Assembly: GCA_963714205.1 (NCBI GenBank)
Contig: CAVQNQ010000002.1
Location: 1,860,001-1,924,000, forward strand
Reading direction: 5' to 3'
Length of the DNA: 64,000 nt
Source: CAVQNQ01 sp963714205
GTDB lineage: Bacteria; Acidobacteriota; Terriglobia; Bryobacterales; Bryobacteraceae
Below the pieces are notes generated by a model, which ran no database searches, was not told the DNA's origin, and saw nothing but the letters and a program-made list of their open reading frames with translations. Positions 25,015-33,765 of the stretch are shown here, piece by piece. A program made the position numbers and the translations under genes. Positions within the stretch are counted from its first letter, which is position 1; every line of letters begins with the position of its first letter.

Positions 25015-28000
25015 GTGCTGAAACTCAAACGGATTGAATTGCAGGGCTTTAAGAGCTTTTGCGAACGCAGCGAGCTTCGGTTTAACGGGGAGGGTATCGC
25101 CGCCATCGTGGGTCCCAACGGCTGCGGCAAGTCTAATATCAGCGATGCCATCAGTTGGGTGCTCGGGGAGCAATCCGCCAAGAGCCTGCGCGGCACCCGC
25201 ATGGAGGACGTCATCTTTGCCGGCACCCGCGAGCGCAAGCCGCTCGGCATGGCCTATGTGACCCTGACGTTGGTGGACCCCGAGGTTTACCAGCAGCACA
25301 AGATCCAGGCGGTCGAGGAAGGCGGGCCCAAGCGGCCTGCCGAGATCACCATCACGCGCCGCCTGTTCCGTTCCGGCGAAAGCGAATACCTCATCGACGG
25401 GCGTCCCGCCCGCCTGCGCGATATCCAGGACATCTTCATGGGCACCGGCCTGGGGCCGGAAAGCTACGCCATCATCGAGCAGGGGCGCATCGGCCAGATT
25501 CTCAGCTCCAAACCCCAGGACCGCCGGGGAGTCATCGAAGAGGCTGCCGGTGTCACCAAGTTCAAGACCCGCAAGCGCCTGGCGGAAGCCAAGCTGGAAA
25601 GCGCCAAGCAGAACCTCGCGCGCGTCTACGATATCCTCGAGGAAGTCACCCGCCAGGTGAATTCGCTCAAGCGGCAGGCCTCCAAGGCCCGGCGCTATGC
25701 CGAGTTGAAATCGGAGCTGGAAGCCGGGTTGCGCGTGGTGCTCTCCGGCCGCTATCGCCTGCTCGAGCGCGATGCCGCCAAGACTGCCATCGACCTGAAC
25801 CTCGCCACCGCCGAGCTGCGCACCCTCACCGAGCAGGTGACCGGGAAGGAAAAGGAGCACGAGAGCCGCCAGGCCGCCTGCTTCGATCTCGAGCACCGGC
25901 TCACCGCCGCGCGCCAGGAGCTGGCCGAGCGGAATATCGAGGCCGAGCGCATCCGCGGACGCCTCGATTCGCAGGCCAAGGAAGCCGGCGCTATCGAGCA
26001 GCGCATCGCCCTCTCGGAGAAGGAATCCCAGGATCTGGCCGCGCGGCTCGAGCTTCTGGATGGCGAAATCGCCGCCCACCGGGCCGCGCTCGAAGCACTC
26101 GATGCCGAGATCGCCCAGGCGCGCGGCCGCATGGTTGAAATCAACCGCCAGCGCGAAGCTTTGCAGGCCCGGGTGCGCGAGCGCGAGCGCGCCATCGAAT
26201 CCGGCCGCCAGGTGATTCTGCGGCTGCTGGGCGAGGCCTCCACGCTCCGGAACCAGCTTGCCCAAATCGAAGAGTACCTGGCCGGCATCGACCGCGAAAC
26301 CGCCCGCTCCACGCGCGAGGAGCAGGTGGCCGGCGCCGAAATCGAGCGCTTCGAGAACGCCCGCAAGCAGCTATCCGAGACCCTCGCCCGGCGCCAACTC
26401 GAACTCGAATCGGTGGCCGGGGACCGCCGCCGCACCGAAGAGCAGCTCGCCGAGCGCCGCCGGTCCGCGGCGGATTTGCGCCATGAGATCGATGGGCTGA
26501 AGAACGAGGTTTCCCAGATACGCGCGCGCAAGGAATCGCTCGAACAGGTTCTGGCGCACCGCACCTATACCACCGAATCGGTCAAGCGCCTCTTCGCCGC
26601 TCTGGAAACGGGCAAGGCCTCCGACTTCACCCCGCTGGGCGTGCTGGCGGACTACGTGGAAGTCGATCCCCAGTTCGAGAAGCCCGCCGAAGAGTTCCTC
26701 CACGAGGAATTGGAGTACGTGGTCGTCAAGACCTGGGACCAGGCGGCGCGCGGCCTCGATTTTATCCGCGCCGAACTGGATGGCCGGGCCACCTTCCTGG
26801 TGCATCCCGAGCCGGAGACAGCCCGGGCTACCGCCGCCTTCCTGAGCCGGCCATCGGTCCCGAGACCGGCATCGCCGCGCGCCTCAGCGATACCCTGCGG
26901 CTCACCAACGGCTTCCGCGACCGCGCTGTGGATCTGCTGCCGCGTCTCTCCTTGTGTTTCCTGGCCGAAGACCGCTCCTCCGCGCAGCGCCTGTCGGTGA
27001 CCTATCCGCACCTCTATTTCCTGCTGCCCGATGGCGTTTCCTACCATGGCCAGACCGTGACCGGCGGCAAGAAGTCCGGTGCCGGCCCGCTGGCTATGAA
27101 ACGCGAATCGCGCGAGCTGGCGACGCGGCTGGTGGCTCGCCAGAACGATCTCGATCGCCAGGTGGCGCTTCTGGACGCCCTGAATCAGGAGGTCCTGGCG
27201 CTCGAAGCCGAGCTCGAGCGTTTGCGAGCGTTGCAGCAGGCGCGCGAAAAGGACCGCGTCGCGCTCGATCACGATATGCGCAAGCTGGGCGACGATCTGG
27301 CGCGCGCCAGTTCGCGCTTTTCGGTAGCTCGCATGGAACTCGAGCGCCTGCGTCGCGATGCCGCAAAATCCGCCGAACAGCGTGAGAAGAGTCGCGCGGC
27401 CGTCGAGGAGAAGGAGCGCCTCCGCGCCGAGCGCGAGCAGGCGCTCGAAACCGAAAGCCAGGAACTCGAAACCCTCGAGACGCAAGCCGCCGGCATCGGC
27501 GAAGAGCACGCCGCCACGCGCGCCCAACTGGCCGGCCTCGAGGAGCGCCAACGGGGTGAACGCGCCGCCATGGCCCGCCTCGAACAGCAGTTGCGCGAAA
27601 CGCTGGGGCGGCGCAATGCCATCGCCCCGGAAATCGAACGCCTCGGAATCGAGCGCGCCCGCCTGCTGGCCAGCAATATCGAGCTGGATGGCCGCGCCGC
27701 GCTCCTGGCCGGCGAGATCGCCGCCCTGGATGGGCGCGCCGGGGAAATGGCCTCCGCCGACGCGGCCCTGCGCGAAGCCCTGCGCGCCGGCGAGGAAGAT
27801 CTCAAGCTCACCCGCGCGCGCGTGGAAGCCTCTCACGAGACACGTTCCGAGATCGAAATCGAGCTGGTGCGCAAACAGGCCGAGCTGAAGTATCTCGATG
27901 AGACCAGCCGCAAGGAGCTCAACACTGCCGTGGAAGAGCTGGCCGCCGCCGACGATCCGGTGCCCGATGCCGAAGCCATCGCCGAAGCCGAGCAGGCCGC

Positions 28001-28639
28001 CGGTGAGATCCGCAACCGCATCGAATCGCTCGGTCCGGTAAACGCCGCCGCCATGGAGGAATTCCAGGAGGCCCAGCAGCGTCACGATTTCCTAAGCGCG
28101 CAGCGCCAGGACTTGATCGATTCGATCCGCGACACCGAAAAGGCCATTCAGGAAATCGACGTGGTCTCGCGCCAGAAATTCGCCGAGGCCTTCGAAGCCA
28201 TCAACGAGAACTTCCGCCAGTCCTTCCAGAAGCTGTTCGGCGGCGGAAGCGGCGAGATGCGCCTCACCGACCAGGAGAACCTGGCCGAATCCGGCATCGA
28301 TATCGTCTGCTCGCCTCCCGGCAAGCGTCTGCAAAACGTGCTGCTGCTATCCGGCGGCGAGAAGGCTCTGGCGGCGGTGGCCCTGCTGATGGCCATTTTC
28401 CGCTATCAGCCCAGCCCCTTCTGCGTCCTCGACGAAGTGGATGCGCCGCTCGACGAATCCAACATCGGCCGCCTCAACCGGCTGCTCCTGGAAATGTCGG
28501 AGCACACGCAATTCGTGGTGATCACGCACTCCAAGCGCACCATGGAAGCCGCCCAGGCGCTCTACGGCGTGACGATGCAGGAGCCGGAATCTCGCGCTTG
28601 GTATCAGTGCGGTTCAACGCGGCGGAAGCGGCGGCGTAA
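25015..28639 (+). CDS. smc: Chromosome segregation protein SMC, interrupted by two frameshifts
   Basis: Restoring one base at each of two places gives a single SMC of about 1208 residues, normal length. The GTG start has GAGG nine bases upstream. The head has Walker A GPNGCGKSN (33-41); two long coiled coils flank a hinge at about 510-660; the C-terminal head has signature LLSGGEKALAAVALLMAIF and Walker B PFCVLDEVDAPLDESN. Break 1: after ...TAAFLSRP at 26851-26853 the frame moves by one base; the other frame continues IGPETGIAARLSDTLRLTNG. Break 2: after GVTMQEP at 28586-28588 the frame moves again; the correct frame continues ISRLVSVRFNAAEAAA and stops at 28637. As written, translation gives a 661-residue fragment (to 27000). 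SMC compacts chromosomes with ScpAB; the intact remainder suggests sequencing error or very recent mutation. Confidence 0.92.
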
Positions 28640-28662
28640 GCGTCTTCGCTACCGCGTGAATA

Positions 28663-28986
28663 TCAGGCCTGGAACGAGCTGCCGCAACCGCAAGTCGATT
28701 TGACGTGCGGATTGTTGAACTTGAAGCCCGAACCCTCGATAGTCTCCACGTAATCCACTTCCGCGCCGTCCAGATAAAGCATACTGGCCTGGTCCACAAA
28801 GACCTTCAGGCCATCATAGGTATAAGTCTTGTCGAGCATGTTGGGCTGATTCTCGAAAGCCATCGAGTAGCTGAAGCCCGAGCACCCGCCGCCCACCACG
28901 GCAATGCGCAACCCACCCGGCATGGGGTCCTGAGTGGCCATAATCTCTTTGACTTTGCCAACCGCCTTTTCCGTTAATTGCACCAT
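28663..28986 (-). CDS. erpA: A-type iron-sulfur carrier (ErpA/IscA family)
   Basis: A 107-residue HesB/IscA-type protein that receives and delivers Fe-S clusters. The three ligand cysteines are present in GGGCSGFSY and CGCGSSFQA, at normal spacing. MVQLTEKAVGKVKEIM is the standard start, and the ATG at 28986 has AGGAG eight bases upstream; ten extra residues from 29016 are unlikely. FVDQASMLYLDGAEVDYVET and GSGFKFNNPHV are family blocks and are closest to ErpA. The gene is convergent with smc and is probably a single-gene unit. Confidence 0.93.
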   Translation of the reverse strand: MVQLTEKAVGKVKEIMATQDPMPGGLRIAVVGGGCSGFSYSMAFENQPNMLDKTYTYDGLKVFVDQASMLYLDGAEVDYVETIEGSGFKFNNPHVKSTCGCGSSFQA

Positions 28987-29018
28987 GCGTAAACTCCTGA
29001 TTCGAGCGTGCTCCATTC

Positions 29019-29024
29019 ATTATA
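29019..29024 (-). promoter_or_regulatory. Likely -10 box for erpA
   Basis: On the minus strand TATAAT lies 32 nt before the erpA ATG, upstream of its AGGAG ribosome site. No clear -35. Confidence 0.45.
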
Positions 29025-29141
29025 ACCAGAGACCCGGAACAGCTCGCCGTTCTACGTGTTGGATGAAGAGAGCGCGGCTCGGGTCGCGGGAATGTCGGTC
29101 GCTAGCTGTGCTATCGTGCGAATGTACTGATCGGCAGGTAC

Positions 29142-29846
29142 TTGAAACCCGATCGAGAGGGTGTGCGTCGGACACGGTGTATGGGAACACTGACCGGCGC
29201 GCTCCCACTCCCCGCATTCGGCAGCAAGGTTGCGGCAAGACCCAAAGTGGATTACGAAAACACGCCGGAAGGCGCCCTGGTACGCCGGGCTCGGGCGGGC
29301 GAAGAAGCGGCGTTCCGCGAGATTGTGGAGCGCTATCAGACCAAGGTATTTTCCATTATCCACGGCATCGTTCGCCAGCGCAATGATGTGGAAGATATTG
29401 CGCAGCAAGTGTTTGCGAAGGTCTACCTGTCTCTGGCGAGCTTCGATTTCCGCAGCTCTCTGATTACCTGGATCTACAAAATCACGGTCAACGAGTGCTT
29501 CGACTACCTGCGCAAACGCAAGGTGCGGAAGCTGGTCTACGAGAGCGATTTGAGCGAAGACGAGGTGCGGCGGGTGGAAAACACCGAACCTCCGGTGGAT
29601 CGGCAGTTGCCGGCGGATTCCATTCTGGCGAGCCGCGATTACGTTTTCAAGCTCCTCTCGCGAGTCTCGGAGGAGGAGCGTATGCTGTTGATGTTGAAGG
29701 AGGTTGAGGGCTATTCTGTAGAGGAATTAGCCGAACGTACGGGCATGAACGAGAACACCATCAAAGTCAAGCTGTTCCGTGCCCGGCAGAAACTGGTCAA
29801 AGCGGCCCAGCGCCTGGATCGTGCTCCCGGTCTGGTGACCGGGTGA
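29142..29846 (+). CDS. ECF-type RNA polymerase sigma factor
   Basis: A sigma-70 family protein of 221-234 residues. Region 2 spans about 50-125 (FREIVERYQTKVFSIIHGIV, DVEDIAQQVFAKVYLSL, SLITWIYKITVNECFDYLRK) and region 4 about 165-225 (SEEERMLLMLKEVEGYSVEE, LAERTGMNENTIKVKLFRAR). There is no sigma-3 domain, as in ECF factors. The first 45 residues are a non-conserved extension; start is TTG 29142 or ATG 29181. Downstream, a zinc-finger anti-sigma gene and a Spy-like gene follow within 950 bp, the usual ECF regulatory layout. Target promoters are unknown; an ECF-like element before the PspA operon is one candidate. Confidence 0.9.
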   Translation: MKPDREGVRRTRCMGTLTGALPLPAFGSKVAARPKVDYENTPEGALVRRARAGEEAAFREIVERYQTKVFSIIHGIVRQRNDVEDIAQQVFAKVYLSLASFDFRSSLITWIYKITVNECFDYLRKRKVRKLVYESDLSEDEVRRVENTEPPVDRQLPADSILASRDYVFKLLSRVSEEERMLLMLKEVEGYSVEELAERTGMNENTIKVKLFRARQKLVKAAQRLDRAPGLVTG

Positions 29847-29948
29847 ACTGGGATTGGGTTTCCCCCGGAAGCGGGCGGCCGGCGACGGATAGACCCGCGC
29901 GGGGGGTGGTTTTGGGAGTGCGGTTTACATTTCTTAGGGAAGAAACAT

Positions 29949-30413
29949 ATGCACGCAGTAGTGATGGAGAGCCTCGAAGAGTATCTGGCCGGCACACTGG
30001 AGCCGGCCGAGCTACGGGTATTCGAGGCACACCTGAGCGCCTGTGGAACATGTCGGCGGGAGATTCACGGCATCGAGGACGTCTCGCAGCTGTTGGTTGC
30101 CTTGCGCTCTGAAGAAGAAAGCTTTGAGCCCATGCCCGGTTTTTTCGCCGGTGTGATGGAGCGCGTGAGCGAAGGGAAGGCTGTGGCCACCTTCGCGGGG
30201 TTCTTCGGGTTGAACCTGGTTTTCGGACGCCGCCTGGCGTTTGCCTGCCTGCTTACCCTGGCGATCGCGGGTGGCCTTCTTTTGTCGCGGGAAGCCGGCT
30301 ACCAGAGGGGTCCCTCGCCCGAGGCGGTCTTGGCGCAGCAGAACTCGCCGGCTTTCGACGGCCAGCCCGGCGCGGATAACATGCTCGTCACGTTGACCGA
30401 TTATGAGCACTAG
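29949..30413 (+). CDS. Membrane anti-sigma factor with zinc-finger domain
   Basis: A 154-residue protein. The N-terminal anti-sigma zinc finger has the motif HLSACGTCRR (H-x3-C-x2-C) at residues 28-37, preceded by LEEYLAGTLEPAELRVFEA. A single membrane helix follows at about 95-115 (LAFACLLTLAIAGGLLLS), with about 38 residues outside. This is the layout of ZAS-family anti-sigma factors that hold an ECF sigma at the membrane. The sigma gene ends 102 bp upstream; the ATG at 29949 has AGGGAAG before it. It overlaps the next gene by eleven bases. Confidence 0.85.
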   Translation: MHAVVMESLEEYLAGTLEPAELRVFEAHLSACGTCRREIHGIEDVSQLLVALRSEEESFEPMPGFFAGVMERVSEGKAVATFAGFFGLNLVFGRRLAFACLLTLAIAGGLLLSREAGYQRGPSPEAVLAQQNSPAFDGQPGADNMLVTLTDYEH

Positions 30414-30777
30414 CCTGCTCGAGCATCCGTTGAAGAGGTGGATGACTCCCAGGGTGGCGTTCGTGGCCACGCTGAGCTTGGTGTTCCTTTGCGGCGGCGT
30501 CACCGGGGCCCTGATTATGGACCTTGGCATCCACGGGAAAACCCGCTCGCCAGCCTTCGGCACCGTGGCTGGGAAGGCCGTCTCCTTCGAACGCATCCAG
30601 AAGGAACTGGAGTTGACGCCCGCGCAATCCGAGCAGATGGAGTCTGTGCTCAACGATTTCTGGCAATATTACCGGACCGTCCTGAGCGAGGGTAAGACCC
30701 GTGTTGAGCTGCTGCTCACCGATGCGCAGCGGAAGAAGTTCGAGCGCATGTTACAGGACCATCAGCCGCAGCAATAG
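30403..30777 (+). CDS. Spy/CpxP-like membrane-anchored protein
   Basis: A 124-residue protein with an N-terminal anchor (VAFVATLSLVFLCGGVTGAL, residues 18-37) and a helical periplasmic part. ELELTPAQSEQMESVLNDFW followed by LLLTDAQRKKFERMLQDHQ carries the paired 'LT..Q...' motifs of the Spy/CpxP/heavy-metal sensor (LTXXQ) family. Such proteins sense or chaperone misfolded envelope proteins or metals. Translationally overlapped with the anti-sigma gene, it probably tunes the ECF response. It is shorter than CpxP and is membrane-tethered rather than free. Confidence 0.75.
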   Translation: MSTSLLEHPLKRWMTPRVAFVATLSLVFLCGGVTGALIMDLGIHGKTRSPAFGTVAGKAVSFERIQKELELTPAQSEQMESVLNDFWQYYRTVLSEGKTRVELLLTDAQRKKFERMLQDHQPQQ

Positions 30778-30859
30778 TACTAAGGTCCTCCTGAGTTAAG
30801 CTTGGGGCCTGTTTTATCCTTATTGACTTATCCGCTATCCCCAACGAAAATAAGGCGAG

Positions 30860-31378
30860 ATGCGCCATCTGAGGCCGCTCCTTCTACTTGCAGCCGTTGT
30901 GCTGCTCGCGCTCGCTGCCTGCTCTCATGACAGCGCTTCCGCGACCCGCGCCTACGCCTTGGGACAAAAGGCGGAAACGGGTCACCTGGTCTACACCGCC
31001 TATGAAGGCGAATGGCTGCCCCAGATCGGAGAAGGTACCAGTGCCCGCGTGCCGCAGCACCGCTTTTTCGAAATCCGCATCAGCGCGACCAATACCGGCG
31101 CCGCCGACACCATCGTGCCCAATGCCATCCTCGAAGACGATAGCGGCCGCACCTACGAGGAGTTGAGCGACGGCAACGGCGTCCCTGCATGGCTCGGCTT
31201 CGTGCGCCGCGCCAAAGCCGGCGAAACGCTCCAGGGCACGATTCTGTTCGACCTTCCGCCCCAGCATTGCAGGCTGCGCGTCTCCGACGAAAGCGGCGAA
31301 CGCGGCGCTCTCATCGATATCCCGCTCTCCTTCGGACCGCCGGCGGACGTACCCGCGCCCGACTTGGGCAAGAAGTAG
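30860..31378 (+). CDS. Lipoprotein with DUF4352-like beta-sandwich
   Basis: A 172-residue lipoprotein: signal LRPLLLLAAVVLLALAAC with lipobox LAAC (Cys at about 21). The mature part has one predicted beta-sandwich: FFEIRISATNTGAADTIVPN, AILEDDSGRTYEELSDGNG, RAKAGETLQGTILFDLPPQ and CRLRVSDESGE. The pattern 'v.i.v.N.g..d.....p.l.D..G..y........g.....g.v.Fd.p' is typical of DUF4352/TRF2-like telobox-type immunoglobulin folds found in bacterial lipoproteins. Function unknown. The ribosome site AAGGCGAG lies immediately before the ATG. Confidence 0.8.
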   Translation: MRHLRPLLLLAAVVLLALAACSHDSASATRAYALGQKAETGHLVYTAYEGEWLPQIGEGTSARVPQHRFFEIRISATNTGAADTIVPNAILEDDSGRTYEELSDGNGVPAWLGFVRRAKAGETLQGTILFDLPPQHCRLRVSDESGERGALIDIPLSFGPPADVPAPDLGKK

Positions 31379-31416
31379 GAATCGCGCTGTGTAACGCCCT
31401 TCCGCGCTCTGCGGCT

Positions 31417-31422
31417 TAGAAT
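31417..31422 (+). promoter_or_regulatory. -10-like TAGAAT directly before the TPR gene
   Basis: TAGAAT ends six bases before the ATG at 31429 with only TGAAGT between. This is the same close geometry as at ilvE. No clear -35. Confidence 0.3.
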
Positions 31423-31428
31423 TGAAGT

Positions 31429-32646
31429 ATGTGGGCCGTGTTGGCGTTCGTCGCTCTGCTCGAAACCCCGGATTTCAACGCCGAGGGGTCCGCTGCGCTC
31501 GACGCCCACCAATACGAAGCCGCGGCGCAGGCCTTCACCAAAGCCATTCAGGCCGATCCCCGGGACTACACCGCGCACTTCAACCTCGGCGTCGCCTGCA
31601 GCTATCTCCATCGCGATGCCGAGGGCGCAGCCGAATACCGCAAGGCCCTGGAACTCCAGCCCGGTCTCTACGAGGCCCAGTTGAACCTGGGCATGCTGCT
31701 CCTGCGGCAAAAGGAGCCGGCCGACGCGCTCGAACCGCTGTCCGCCGCGGCCGATCAGAAGCCTCGAGAATATGCTCCGCGCTACTATCTGGCCGAAGCG
31801 CAGTTGGCCACCGGAGCGCTCGATCAGGCGCAGGCCAACTACCGCCTGGCGCTCGCGGCGAATCCTAAATCCGCGGCGGCCGAGCTGGGTCTCGCGCGGG
31901 CTTTGGCTCGCGACGCCAAACTGGCCGATGCCGCGCCGCATTTTCGCCAGGCCGCCCAACTGGATGCCAGCTTCCGGGGCGCCCTTCTGGAGCTGGCGGA
32001 CCTCTACGAGAAGGACCACTCGACGGCCGACGCCATCGCCATCTATCGCGAGCTGCCCGATAACGCCGCGGCTCAGGCGCGCTTGGGTGAGCTGCTGCTC
32101 GAGGGGCGCCAATCCGCGGATGCCATTGCGCCCCTGGAAGCCGCGTATCGAAAATCCCCCATTGCCGCCAACCGCGTGGCGCTCGCCGCGGCTTACGCCG
32201 GCGCCGGGCAATTCGAGAAGGCCTTGCCCCTGCTCCAGGAGGCCGTGGCCGCTGAGCCATCCAATTTCGATCTGCGCATGCTTCGCGGCCGCGCGCTCCG
32301 CGATACCCGGCAATTCCCCGCGGCGGCCGCCGAGTTTTCGGCGGCCCTCAAACTTAAGCCCGACGAGGCTCAGACCTGGAGCGAGCTGGGCAGCGTGCTC
32401 TACATGATGGGCGATTATCAGCAATCGCTGGCCGCCCTCGAGCGGGCCCGCGAATTGGGTCAAGATACCGCGGGCAATTGGTTCTTTCGTGCGATCATGC
32501 TAGACAAGTTGAAGCAGGTGAAGCCCGCGCTGGAGGCTTACCAGAAGTTCCTGGCCTTGAGCAACGGCCAGAATCCCAACCAGGAGTTCCAGGCGCGGCA
32601 GCGTTCCCGATGGCTGAAGAAGGAGTTGGATAAAGGAGTTAGATAA
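31429..32646 (+). CDS. Tetratricopeptide repeat protein
   Basis: A 405-residue protein built almost wholly of about ten TPR units after a short hydrophobic start (MWAVLAFVALLETP), which may be a weak signal. Clear repeats include HQYEAAAQAFTKAIQADPRD, YTAHFNLGVACSYLHRDAEG, YEAQLNLGMLLLRQKEPADA and WSELGSVLYMMGDYQQSLAA. TPRs mediate protein-protein contacts; the partner is unknown. The next two genes follow at 6 bp and a 4-bp overlap, so the three form an operon of secreted helical proteins. Confidence 0.85.
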   Translation: MWAVLAFVALLETPDFNAEGSAALDAHQYEAAAQAFTKAIQADPRDYTAHFNLGVACSYLHRDAEGAAEYRKALELQPGLYEAQLNLGMLLLRQKEPADALEPLSAAADQKPREYAPRYYLAEAQLATGALDQAQANYRLALAANPKSAAAELGLARALARDAKLADAAPHFRQAAQLDASFRGALLELADLYEKDHSTADAIAIYRELPDNAAAQARLGELLLEGRQSADAIAPLEAAYRKSPIAANRVALAAAYAGAGQFEKALPLLQEAVAAEPSNFDLRMLRGRALRDTRQFPAAAAEFSAALKLKPDEAQTWSELGSVLYMMGDYQQSLAALERARELGQDTAGNWFFRAIMLDKLKQVKPALEAYQKFLALSNGQNPNQEFQARQRSRWLKKELDKGVR

Positions 32647-32652
32647 GGTGCG

Positions 32653-33096
32653 ATGAAGCGGGAACTACTGTGGGCGGCGTTGATCTCTTGCGCGTTCGGC
32701 TTCCCGGCGGCCGCGGACTTGAAACAGGCCATGGCCGAGAACAACCTCGAGAAGCGCTCGGCGCTGGCGCTGGAGAATGCCCACGCCGCGCTCAAAGAGA
32801 CGCGCGAAGCCTACCGGAAGGGCGAAAACGATGCGGTGACCGCCGGCATCGAAGAGATCGGGCAGTCCGTGGACCTGGCTTACAACTCGCTTACCCAAAC
32901 CGGCAAGGACCCCCGCCGGAATCCCCGGTGGTTCAAGAAGGCCGAGATCGAAACGCGCGACCTCGATCGCCGGCTGGATGCTTTCCAGCAGGAGATGAGC
33001 TACACTGACCGCCCCCAGCTCGATAAGCTTCGCGCCAAGGTGCAGCAGGTGCACGACGACCTGCTCATGGGATTGATGGAGGGAAAACGCAGATGA
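32653..33096 (+). CDS. Secreted helical hypothetical protein
   Basis: A 147-residue protein. Signal peptide MKRELLWAALISCAFGFPAAA, then four predicted amphipathic helices (KQAMAENNLEKRSALALENA, HAALKETREAYRKGENDAVT, GIEEIGQSVDLAYNSLTQTG, KKAEIETRDLDRRLDAFQQE). The pattern is of a periplasmic helical bundle. I do not recognise a named family. Its last four bases overlap the next gene, and a TPR gene is six bases upstream, so it probably works with both. Confidence 0.72.
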   Translation: MKRELLWAALISCAFGFPAAADLKQAMAENNLEKRSALALENAHAALKETREAYRKGENDAVTAGIEEIGQSVDLAYNSLTQTGKDPRRNPRWFKKAEIETRDLDRRLDAFQQEMSYTDRPQLDKLRAKVQQVHDDLLMGLMEGKRR

Positions 33097-33734
33097 AAAC
33101 CCTGCTTTGCTGCCTTCTGCTGGCCGCGCCCCTGGCGGCCCAGCGCGACTTCCTCAACTCCGACGAGATCGACCAGATCCGCGACGCGCAGGAACCCAAC
33201 CTGCGCCTGTCCCTCTACGCCAAGTTCGCCAAGGCGCGCATCGATTTGGTCAAGAACCAGCTCGCCAAGGAAAAGCCCGGCCGCTCGGTCCAGATACACG
33301 ACGCGCTTGAGGATTACGGCAAGATCCTGGACGCCATCGACGACGTGGTCGATGACGCGCTGGCCCGCCACCTCGACGTGAAGGCCGGGGTGGCCGCGGT
33401 GGCCTCCGAGGAACGGCAGACGCTGCCCATCCTGGAGAAGATCCGGAACGACCGGCCGAAAGACATGGACCGCTACGACTTCGTTTTGAAGAACGCCATC
33501 GACACCACTTCCGACAGCCTGGATGCCGCGCAACAGGACCTTGGAAAGCGCGCCCACCAGATCGAGGCGCGCGAGGAAAAGGAGAAGAAGGAGCGCCAGG
33601 CCTCCATGAGCACAGCGGAAAAACAAGCCCGGAAGGAAGAAGCGCAGAAGGCCGACGACGGCAACAGCGGCCAGCCGAAGCGCAAGCCGCCCACGCTCAT
33701 GCGCCCGGGAGAGACGCCGCCGGACCAGCAGTAA
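33093..33734 (+). CDS. Secreted helical hypothetical protein with Lys/Glu-rich tail
   Basis: A 213-residue protein with a short signal peptide (MKTLLCCLLLAAPLAAQ), a helical body (residues about 20-150) and a charged tail rich in Lys, Glu and Gln ending in RKPPTLMRPGETPPDQQ. The body begins DFLNSDEIDQIRDAQEPNLR and includes HDALEDYGKILDAIDDVVDD. It is the third gene of the TPR operon and has the same overall character as its predecessor (secreted, helical, charged); the two may be distant paralogues or a complex. No family is recognised. Confidence 0.72.
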   Translation: MKTLLCCLLLAAPLAAQRDFLNSDEIDQIRDAQEPNLRLSLYAKFAKARIDLVKNQLAKEKPGRSVQIHDALEDYGKILDAIDDVVDDALARHLDVKAGVAAVASEERQTLPILEKIRNDRPKDMDRYDFVLKNAIDTTSDSLDAAQQDLGKRAHQIEAREEKEKKERQASMSTAEKQARKEEAQKADDGNSGQPKRKPPTLMRPGETPPDQQ

Positions 33735-33765
33735 AAGCCGCGCGGACCCTTCACACCAGCGCCAG

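Noticed and set aside
26851..28588. Programmed frameshifting in smc
   Set aside because: Neither break has a slippery heptamer with a downstream pseudoknot, and SMC genes are not known to be decoded that way; a base loss fits both sites better.
29036..29060. ECF-like GGAACA upstream of the sigma factor gene
   Set aside because: The nearest CGT-type -10 is at a 14-16 bp offset that does not match the PspA promoter candidate, so autoregulation is not supported.
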